6,080 nt of DNA from Candidatus Poribacteria bacterium (GTDB lineage Bacteria > Poribacteria > WGA-4E > UBA9662), in the NCBI GenBank assembly GCA_002699335.1, contig PACG01000109.1:17321-23400 (forward strand), written 5' to 3'. This document shows positions 1 to 5,560 of this stretch, in pieces. Numbering within the stretch: position 1 is the first letter of the stretch; each line of letters begins with the position of its first letter. The position numbers and the translations under genes are program-made. The notes beneath the pieces are model-generated. The model did no database searches, had not been told where the DNA came from, and saw only the letters and a list, made by a program, of their open reading frames with translations.

Positions 1-17
1 TGTTTCTTGGCGCTTGT

Positions 18-650
18 TCAATTGAAATTAAGGTGGGCGGCAAAAGGAGCGAGGAATCGTCCAAACCTTCTTGTATCCTGTCCAAAAATCAAAACATGCA
101 GATGGTCCCCATCCTTTGCCACCGGATCGAGTTCCTTCCCTCGAAGATCACCACGTAGTCCGATGGCAGTAAAAGATGGTAGTTTTTCACCTGTTTGTAG
201 TCCGGAGAAAATCTTTTCTCGGCGTCCAGGAGCAAACCGTTGTGTGTCACGGATCTCGATGGAGGCGAGATAGGCCCGGCGACGAGCCTCTTGACCTAGT
301 ACCGGATCTATTCTTTTAGTCTGAATCAGACGACGACAAACTGCATTTCGACTGGTTTGAGGCACTTCATTATTCTTGAAGTTCCCAGCCGGCAGAGACT
401 TGTTGAGACCGTAATTGCCGCGTTCCGTCGTCGTATAGTTCATCTCCATATCGCGAATTGACATTAGGCGGTTGACCTGCTGCTCAGTAGTTAATTCACC
501 AGCTCTGACTAATTCTTCTAGAATAGTATGAACCGCTTGCTTGTTAGAGGTATTTCGTTTTCATAAATCATAAGCCTACCGCTTGGTGATTTTTCCAGTC
601 TCAAGCAGTACCGTGATTTGCTTGAAGCGCGCTTCTTCGCACATATTCAT
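18..650 (-). pseudogene. Unrecognised protein, possibly redoxin-like, with several in-frame stops
   Basis: From ATG 650 one frame is coding-like to the left edge if TAG (578-576), TGA (563-561) and TGA (20-18) are ignored. Its start reads ARFKQITVLLETGKITKR, then the two close stops, then KQAVHTILEELVRAGELTTE, an amphipathic helical, charge-rich section. The longest uninterrupted part (ATG 464) is 148 codons. The C-terminal stretch GEKLPSFTAIGLRGDLRG followed by HLHVLIFGQD resembles the first strands of the peroxiredoxin/thioredoxin-like domain of some planctomycete hypothetical proteins; I hold this only loosely. That domain would need many more residues, so the TGA at 20-18 is probably another interruption, and the frame does continue as TSAKK to base 1. 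The ATGA overlap at 650 supports the start. The two early stops are explained by CAG to TAG and CGA to TGA. Confidence 0.4.
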
Positions 651-1043
651 CTTCTACCAATATGGTTGTTGGGATCAAGCTTGTATTCTGTATCTGCTAG
701 AAAAGACGCATTCTGTTGGCAGAACAGTGAAAGCTGGAGTGGTTGCGATGGAATTAACTGGGCTGCAGCTATAACGGTAGGGCCATGAGTAGCAGAGATG
801 TCGTTGCCACCAGTAATCGCGGGCTTAGTTGAAAATCGAGTCGCCGGTCTTTGTTCAAGATAGCCTAGATGCGGAATTCCAATTGGGACGGTTGCATCAG
901 CGCCAAGGCCAAAGGCATAGATGATTGCTAACAGTTCAGGTTCAGTAAGCACTCAGATAGTTTTTCTGACCTTTGCCAACAACTGTATCACCCAATCATC
1001 GAAAATCCTTTCTCTCAGGTCATATAATTGGCGGCGAAAATAA
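647..1043 (-). pseudogene. Unrecognised reading frame with one in-frame TGA
   Basis: I do not recognise this frame. Downstream of the methyltransferase, one frame is open from the methyltransferase end down to a TGA at 955-953, then open again for 101 codons (GTG 952) to a TGA at 649-647. The second part has a hydrophobic stretch, LLAIIYAFGLGADA, followed by TVPIGIPHLGYLE, which could be the end of a signal peptide. Acidic residues just before it and the lack of a good start weaken that idea. Its final TGA overlaps the ATG of the next frame (ATGA, 650-647), the same coupling seen between the first two genes, which is the best argument that it was once a gene. It may equally be non-coding spacer; no strong start signal is present. 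Confidence 0.3.
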
Positions 1044-1277
1044 CTACGGCTTTTGGAACAGGTAGTGAGACACCATCCACTCTTGTCCCTGGCAGTACCC
1101 CCACAGTTCAGCGCAGGCCATGAAGAAAATACGCCAGTATACCCATCTGCGTGTGGCTTCCTCCGAGCCATAGGTCTGGACAAAACAATCGAGGATCTGG
1201 CGTCGGTGCTGATTCATATTGCGCAACCAGGCCTCAGCCGTTTTCTGGTAGTGTGTTCCACTGACTCGCCAGTGATT
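1044..1277 (-). pseudogene. Separated C-terminus of the CNMT-like methyltransferase
   Basis: Directly after the TGA, in the same frame, 77 codons continue the methyltransferase: NHWRVSGTHYQKTAEAWL, then a stretch with WRIFFMACAELWGY, and the typical end QEWMVSHYLFQKP before TAG. This is the expected family C-terminus, so the complete gene would be 2165-1044, 373 codons, close to the family's 350-370. No frameshift is needed. The ATG inside it (1226) has no visible ribosome site, and the segment would not make a functional protein on its own. Confidence 0.82.
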
Positions 1278-1280
1278 TCA
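1278..1280 (-). other. In-frame TGA inside the methyltransferase gene
   Basis: The coding strand reads CAG ATC TGA AAT CAC TGG. Homology resumes immediately in the same frame. The lost residue cannot be fixed from memory of the family, but CGA (Arg) to TGA by one C-to-T change is compatible. Confidence 0.78.
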
Positions 1281-2165
1281 GATCTGGAGATGATCCTGAA
1301 AATAGAGCAATAGATTATCCGAAGGCACGGTACCACCGGTAAAAAAGTGCCTCGACAACCAATCTTCATCCGCGTCGCGGATTTCAAAATGATAAGCATA
1401 CTGGGCGTGGGTAAAGATATGCACGAAGAGGAGGCCACTACTGTTCATCCAGTTTGAAATCTTTGATAATAGCTGACGATAGTTCTTCATATGCTCGAAC
1501 ATCTCTATCGACATCACTCGGTCAAATTGCTGATCGGTATCGAAATTCACCACGTTGGCCGTGATTACCTGAAGGTTATTCAGCTCCACGGAATTGGCTT
1601 GAGACTCTATGTACTCCCTCTGGCTAGGAGAATTGGAAACAGCAGTGATTCGAGAATTGGGATAGTGTTGTGCTAAATACAAACACAAGGAGCCCCATCC
1701 ACACCCCAAGTCAAGGATCTGCAATCCATCCTCGATTTGGGCACGTTGGCAATAGAGGCTCAGCATCTCCTCCTCGGCCTGGTCCAGTGTGCAAACATGT
1801 TCAGGCCAGTAGGCGGAGCTATATTTCAGTCTCTTGCCTAGCGTATGTTGATAGAACTCGGTCGGTACCGTGTAGTGCTGGTTATTGGCGTTATCCGTGG
1901 TAATAGCGATAGGGCTGCGCTTCAGTTGATCGACGAAGCAAAGTAAACGTTGGTGTTGGGCTTCGACTCCGCCCGCCGCCTGTTGTCTCAATGTAGCAGC
2001 GTGCCTCGATCTGATATTATGGCGAATTAGCCAGCCCGGAATCAGGTTGCGATCGAGCAAAGGCGTATACCACGGATCCTGCAGATCAGTGGGGGCCGAA
2101 GGATAGGCTTCAGTTTGGTTATCTGTCAGCGAAGAGGATTCGATTAGAATTTTGGGGGTGCTCAA
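1278..2165 (-). CDS. CNMT-like class I SAM methyltransferase, truncated by an in-frame TGA
   Basis: This ORF of 295 codons starts with TTG, supported by AGGAA seven bases upstream. It belongs to the CFA-synthase superfamily branch that resembles plant coclaurine N-methyltransferase and is often annotated as a CFA synthase family protein in bacteria. Visible motifs are NQHYTVP (95-101), LKYSSAYWP (113-121), the SAM motif LDLGCGWGSL (151-160), SIEMFEHMKNY (219-229), HIFTH (249-253) and FFTGGTVPS (274-282). The true substrate of bacterial members is not established; N-methylation of a small amine or modification of a lipid are both possible. It lies 20 bp after the CFA gene, so it is very likely in the same operon. 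The frame stops at TGA (1280-1278) in the middle of the family's conserved C-terminal region, giving a product about 78 residues short. The missing part carries the conserved helix and final strand, so activity is doubtful. Confidence 0.85.
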   Translation of the reverse strand: MSTPKILIESSSLTDNQTEAYPSAPTDLQDPWYTPLLDRNLIPGWLIRHNIRSRHAATLRQQAAGGVEAQHQRLLCFVDQLKRSPIAITTDNANNQHYTVPTEFYQHTLGKRLKYSSAYWPEHVCTLDQAEEEMLSLYCQRAQIEDGLQILDLGCGWGSLCLYLAQHYPNSRITAVSNSPSQREYIESQANSVELNNLQVITANVVNFDTDQQFDRVMSIEMFEHMKNYRQLLSKISNWMNSSGLLFVHIFTHAQYAYHFEIRDADEDWLSRHFFTGGTVPSDNLLLYFQDHLQI

Positions 2166-2177
2166 TTGAATATTCCT
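2163..2177 (-). promoter_or_regulatory. Ribosome binding site selecting a TTG start
   Basis: AGGAA at 2177-2173 on the minus strand is followed by seven bases and TTG at 2165-2163. No ATG at the same frame position competes, and the family-like sequence (PGWLIRHNIRSR) begins about 40 residues later, so TTG is the likely start. Confidence 0.6.
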
Positions 2178-2185
2178 AAAACTGG

Positions 2186-3832
2186 TTATAAGGTTCCGAG
2201 GTTTTTATTATTGGGACGAATCAGAACCAAGTGGAGGTTCCCCAGTACCCGACTGGAAAAACCAGCTTCACAATAAGAAAAATAATATTCCCAGGTCCTA
2301 AAAAATGTTTCATCGAATCCTAACTTTTCAATGTTGGCCCGATTAGCAAATAACTTATATTTCCATTCTCGAAGGGTTCGGGCATAGTGAATCCCGACAT
2401 TATCCAGATCTTCGATAACAAAATTAGAGACTTCTGTCATGGACTGGCAAAGAGCCGTCAATGAGGGAACAATTGCACCGGGAAAAATATGCTTCTGAAT
2501 CCAATCGCCACGCCTGGTGTATTGCTCATACCGCTGGTCTGGCATGGTAATCGCTTGTAGTACAAACAGGCCATCTGGCCTCAATAACTGGTCACATTTG
2601 CTGAAAAAAGCGCCTAAGTTTTCGTGCCCAACGGCTTCAATCATTTCAATAGAAACGATTTTGTCAAACTGACCATTTAAATTCCGGTAATCACACAGTT
2701 CTACCTGTACTAAATCTGCGACCCCGGCCTCTTGAACACGCTGCCGAGCTAACTCCAACTGCTGTTCAGAAAGCGTAATGGTAGTGACTTGGCAACCTGT
2801 CTGGAGAGCGGCTTGGACGGAAAAAGCCCCCCAGCCAGAACCGATTTCTAGGACATGATCCTCCGGCGAAATCTTGGCTTTGCGGATAATTGCATTTATC
2901 TTGTTGTACTGCGCTTGTTCTAAATTATCGTCCGGATGCTCAAACAACGCACAGGAATACGTCATGGTTGGATCCAGTATTTCTTTAAAGAAATCATTAC
3001 TCAAATCATAGTGCCGGCTGATATTTTTCTCGCCACCAAAAATCGTATTGCGATGTGATCTTTGGTAAAAGCTATAAATCCAGTCTGATACGCTGCTGAG
3101 CCACTTGTGCCATCCCTGCCGTTTATCCACCACAGCCAGGTTTTCGGCGAAAAACTGAATGGCCTGAGTCAAGTTCCCAGAATCCCAAAAACCATCCTGA
3201 TAGGCCTCGCCCAGGCCAATACTGTCATTTGATACCAGATACCAGAAAAAGTCGTAGTCATTGACCTGTATTTCAGCCGCCTTATATTTGACAGGGTCCC
3301 CAAATAGGTGTTCATCACCACTAGGTAATCGCAAGCATAGACAACTGTTCTGGTAGCGAGAGAAAACTTTAAAGATCAGTGGCATTCCTATTTTATGTGT
3401 AATCTTATAAGGTTCAGCTTTGGTGGTTAATGGGGTGGATGGACTCGGTTTTGCGTACACGGGTAGTTCCTTAATCAAGTGTAGTTTAGTCGCTTGCCAC
3501 AGAATGCGCGGCATGGTTAGAGCGGCAGTAAGCGGATATTTTAGTAGTGTAACAACCATATTCTGCCGATTTAACGGTAGAGGGCTACCCCAAAGGCGAG
3601 ACAGAAAAACGGGCCGCCAATCTTCCAAGATATTAATCCGTATGTCGAGTTTATGACGTAAATCACAAAAAATAAACTCGTAGTTTCCCGTGACCTGGTA
3701 AAATGGGGAAACGTAGAAATTCTTGCTGACAACACTGGTATAAGTGGTAGCATTTTCAGATTGTAACTGGTTCAGGATGTAGAGGTGTCTCTCACCATAT
3801 GTATTGTTGATTTCCGCCACGGTGCAAGACAA
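2186..3832 (-). CDS. C-terminal DUF1365 segment fused to a CFA-synthase-like methyltransferase
   Basis: The longest ORF after the premature TGA has no convincing start of its own: the TTG at 3832 lies inside the DUF1365 domain. Residues 1-130 finish DUF1365 (NNTYGERH, KNFYVSPFYQVTGNYEF, LWQATKLHLIKELPVYAKP). After a short linker, a complete COG2230 SAM-dependent methyltransferase follows. It shows HYDLSNDFF (274-282), Cys294 in TYSCALF, the SAM motif VLEIGSGWGAF (327-337), Glu399 in EMIEAVG, IFPGAIVPS (449-457) and Tyr483 in IHYARTL. These match the Cys, Glu and Tyr that hold bicarbonate in E. coli CFA synthase. The His is replaced by Gln426 (VLQAIT), seen in CFA-like relatives. The expected reaction is SAM-dependent methylene or methyl transfer to unsaturated phospholipid acyl chains at the membrane. 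An ATG at 3385-3383 would give a free-standing 399-aa CFA protein, but its Shine-Dalgarno-like AGGA abuts it with no spacing. The gene ends in TAA. Confidence 0.85.
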   Translation of the reverse strand: MSCTVAEINNTYGERHLYILNQLQSENATTYTSVVSKNFYVSPFYQVTGNYEFIFCDLRHKLDIRINILEDWRPVFLSRLWGSPLPLNRQNMVVTLLKYPLTAALTMPRILWQATKLHLIKELPVYAKPSPSTPLTTKAEPYKITHKIGMPLIFKVFSRYQNSCLCLRLPSGDEHLFGDPVKYKAAEIQVNDYDFFWYLVSNDSIGLGEAYQDGFWDSGNLTQAIQFFAENLAVVDKRQGWHKWLSSVSDWIYSFYQRSHRNTIFGGEKNISRHYDLSNDFFKEILDPTMTYSCALFEHPDDNLEQAQYNKINAIIRKAKISPEDHVLEIGSGWGAFSVQAALQTGCQVTTITLSEQQLELARQRVQEAGVADLVQVELCDYRNLNGQFDKIVSIEMIEAVGHENLGAFFSKCDQLLRPDGLFVLQAITMPDQRYEQYTRRGDWIQKHIFPGAIVPSLTALCQSMTEVSNFVIEDLDNVGIHYARTLREWKYKLFANRANIEKLGFDETFFRTWEYYFSYCEAGFSSRVLGNLHLVLIRPNNKNLGTL

Positions 3833-3892
3833 TTTTCCGTTCTGGTCGTAGCAAAAGTTAAAACTGACTGGATTAAAAACGTAGTTGAAATA

Positions 3893-3895
3893 TCA
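3893..3895 (-). other. In-frame TGA replacing a conserved DUF1365 arginine
   Basis: The plus strand reads tca here. The reading frame before it ends VTAA and after it continues YFNYVFNP. The family pattern PRxxGYVFNP places Arg at the stop. CGA to TGA is a single transition. The following bases (TGA-TAT) are not the TGA-C context known to favour readthrough. Confidence 0.8.
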
Positions 3896-4177
3896 GGCGG
3901 CTGTGACTAACTCTATTTTTGCTACTCCATTGCTACACCCTTGCTGACTCAGGAAAGAAACAATTTTATCCCGAATGCTACCTTCCCCGCTGGCGTAGTC
4001 CTTGTCATGGATGGAAACGATATTGAAACGATTGTAGCCGAAAAACGGGAGTGAAGTATCCAGCATTTCGAGTTCATCCAAGTCGAATGCGTATAAATAT
4101 ATATGATAGCTAAAATGATGCTTTTTCGGTTCACGCCGGACATGCGTTATCTGCCCGCTGAAGATGCGCGAATTCAT
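3893..4177 (-). CDS. DUF1365 protein, N-terminal part, ended by a premature TGA
   Basis: These 94 codons encode the first third of a DUF1365 (COG3496) protein. Family hallmarks are visible: a start of the form GQITHVRREP followed by an FSYHIYLYAFDLDEL strand, then NRFNIVSIHDKDY near residues 49-61. The ATG overlaps the TGA of the flavoprotein gene by 4 bp, so the start is secure and the two are coupled. The frame stops at TGA, codon 95, just where the family has a conserved Arg in PRxxGYVFNPxS. The codons after the stop, without any shift, read YFNYVFNPVSF and complete the domain. I infer a nonsense change of an Arg codon, most simply CGA to TGA. The biochemical role of DUF1365 is unknown; it travels with flavoprotein and CFA-like genes in lipid-modification operons. 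The truncated product alone would not fold as the known domain. Confidence 0.85.
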   Translation of the reverse strand: MNSRIFSGQITHVRREPKKHHFSYHIYLYAFDLDELEMLDTSLPFFGYNRFNIVSIHDKDYASGEGSIRDKIVSFLSQQGCSNGVAKIELVTAA

Positions 4178-5457
4178 AAGACTTTGGCCACCTCTTCACC
4201 CGAACGCGCGGCGTCTTCATGAAACCCATAGCCAAAATAGCTTCCACAATAGTAGATACCAGCCACCGAACTGTCGACCGGTTTTTGATTTAACCGGCTG
4301 AGTCGTGATTGTGAATCGAGCGCAGCGAAATCGTAAACCGGATGAGTAAATTCCGTCTCTGAGATGACAGATCCATCGATGACAGGCTGTCCATTGAGGG
4401 TAACGAAGTAACGGTTTTGTGTGGATAATCCTTGCAGCCGGGTGAGGTAATAAGTCACCGAAAGAGGTTCACGGCCATCGGTGGAGACCTCCCTTTTGTA
4501 GTTCCAGGAAGCCCAGGCGTGCCGACTAGTCGGCATGACGGATTGATCAGTATGCAACACGGCATGGTTTTTTTCGTATTGCCAGGTACCTAGTAATTTC
4601 TTTTCTTCTTCTGTTGGGTCGGCCAGCAATGCCAATGCCTGGTCGGCGTGCGTGGCTACGACCAGATGCTCAAAATTTAGCTCGCTCTGATTTCGCATTT
4701 TTACCACGGTTCGGTCTCCTTGACGACGAATAGTATCGATCTCTGCCTTCAAGACAACTTTGCCATTGAAGCCTTTCAAAAAAGCTTTGACATACTGATG
4801 TGACCCACCGAGAACTGTTTGCCAGCGAGCAGGTTGAGGTGTGCTGAGAAAACCGTGATTTTTGAAAAATCGGACGAAGGTTTCGGCTGGAAAATCGGCC
4901 ATTTTATGGGTTGGCGTTGACCAGATTGCAGCACCGATAGGTAGGACATAGTGCTCGATGAAATCGGTGGAATAGTTCTGGTCTTCTACGTATTTCCCTA
5001 AAGTCTGTTGCTTAAGCCGTCCCGTTTCCAAATCTATAATCGACTGTTTATTAAAGCGTTGGTAGTCCTGGATAAATCTCCAGAATCTAGGCTTAAACAA
5101 ATTGCGACGTTGGGCAAATACATTGTTTAGAGATGATAATCCCATCGAATTGGTGCCAGCATACTGCAGTCCGCTACGCTGACATTGGAAGCTAAAGGAC
5201 ATATCCGAAAATCGGACGGAAACGCCTAACCGTTCCAGAAACCGATTCAGCGTTGGATAGGTTTGATCGTTAAGAACGATAAAACCAGTGTCGATTGGTG
5301 TCCCGGCATCAGGTCCATCCGGTACAACCACCGTCCGAGTATGGCCTCCAATGTAGTCGTTTTTTTCAAATAGAGTAACATCATGTTTCCGTTGCAGAAT
5401 ATAAGCCGCAGTAAGGCCAGCCACCCCAGCTCCAATAACACCGATTCTGAACTTCAT
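4174..5457 (-). CDS. FAD-dependent amine-oxidase-like oxidoreductase (COG2907 type)
   Basis: This is the only fully intact gene here: 427 aa, the usual length for COG2907-type flavoproteins. The N-terminus has a dinucleotide-binding fold with GxGxxG (GAGVAG, residues 9-14), an acidic residue at the end of the second strand (LFEKN, E31), GGHTRT at 37-42 and DTGF at 57-60. The C-terminus carries the second FAD-contacting stretch, YYCGSYFGYGFHEDAARSG, near 402-420. There is no signal peptide, so it is probably cytoplasmic or membrane-peripheral. The family is related to amine oxidases and phytoene desaturases. Its members sit beside DUF1365 and CFA-synthase genes, and the same oxidoreductase type is fused to CFA synthase in plants, which points to redox chemistry on acyl chains; the exact reaction is unknown. 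The ATG start is fixed by the fold beginning at residue 4. Its TGA overlaps the next ATG (ATGA), which implies translational coupling and shows that TGA is used as a stop here. Confidence 0.93.
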   Translation of the reverse strand: MKFRIGVIGAGVAGLTAAYILQRKHDVTLFEKNDYIGGHTRTVVVPDGPDAGTPIDTGFIVLNDQTYPTLNRFLERLGVSVRFSDMSFSFQCQRSGLQYAGTNSMGLSSLNNVFAQRRNLFKPRFWRFIQDYQRFNKQSIIDLETGRLKQQTLGKYVEDQNYSTDFIEHYVLPIGAAIWSTPTHKMADFPAETFVRFFKNHGFLSTPQPARWQTVLGGSHQYVKAFLKGFNGKVVLKAEIDTIRRQGDRTVVKMRNQSELNFEHLVVATHADQALALLADPTEEEKKLLGTWQYEKNHAVLHTDQSVMPTSRHAWASWNYKREVSTDGREPLSVTYYLTRLQGLSTQNRYFVTLNGQPVIDGSVISETEFTHPVYDFAALDSQSRLSRLNQKPVDSSVAGIYYCGSYFGYGFHEDAARSGEEVAKVL

Positions 5458-5560
5458 CTAGAAATTTAAAATATGCCTTCTGGCCAATCTCTAATGATTA
5501 TATTATTTGTTCTATGTTGGTAAGCCAACCAATGAAATACTTGCAATTTTTAATATTAAC
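5458..5560. promoter_or_regulatory. A+T-rich leader of the minus-strand operon with a possible -10 box
   Basis: On the minus strand TATAAT occurs at 5502-5497, about 40 bases before the flavoprotein ATG. The best upstream hexamer is TTACCA at 5523-5518 with a short 15-base spacer, so the promoter call is weak. No good Shine-Dalgarno lies close to the ATG; AGAAGG is 15-20 bases upstream. I see no RpoE/ChrR-type promoter. A GTTGG-TAAG-CCAAC inverted repeat lies at 5516-5529, overlapping the putative -35 zone. Confidence 0.25.
5516..5529. repeat. Small perfect inverted repeat upstream of the operon
   Basis: GTTGG and CCAAC flank a four-base centre, TAAG. The arms do not extend further. It could be an operator half-site pair or a chance hairpin. 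Confidence 0.3.

Larger units (their letters stand above)
2186..4177 (-). pseudogene. DUF1365-CFA synthase fusion gene, interrupted by one in-frame TGA
   Basis: Both ORFs above lie in the same frame, separated by a single TGA, and together span 663 codons plus a TAA. The join needs no frameshift: residues before and after the stop align continuously to the DUF1365 family. No stop codon separates DUF1365 from the CFA domain, so the uninterrupted ancestor encoded a two-domain protein (DUF1365 about residues 1-245, CFA about 265-660). Usually these are two adjacent genes. Either the gene is a young pseudogene, or the TGA is read through or bypassed by internal initiation for the CFA part. The intact rest of the sequence, including SAM and active-site residues, argues that the loss was recent. 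Confidence 0.75.

Noticed and set aside
7..273. Plus-strand ORF of 88 codons
   Set aside because: It lies opposite the more coding-like minus frame and has a low-complexity Ser/Arg/Pro-rich translation typical of a shadow frame.
953..1183. Minus-strand ORF with start at 1183
   Set aside because: Its first half overlaps, in another frame, the conserved C-terminus of the methyltransferase; only the part after 1043 could be independent.
3420..3656. Plus-strand ORF of 78 codons
   Set aside because: It is antisense to the conserved DUF1365-CFA coding sequence and resembles no known protein.
3832..3832. TTG 3832 as a true gene start
   Set aside because: It lies within the DUF1365 domain, has no proper ribosome site, and the frame is homologous well upstream of it.
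3893..3895. Selenocysteine at the TGA in DUF1365
   Set aside because: The family has Arg at this place, not Cys, and no stem-loop of the bacterial SECIS kind is evident just downstream.
18..5457. Genetic code with TGA as Trp
   Set aside because: Trp positions use TGG throughout, the best-aligned TGA falls on a conserved Arg, one interruption is TAG, and TGA ends the flavoprotein gene in a normal ATGA overlap.
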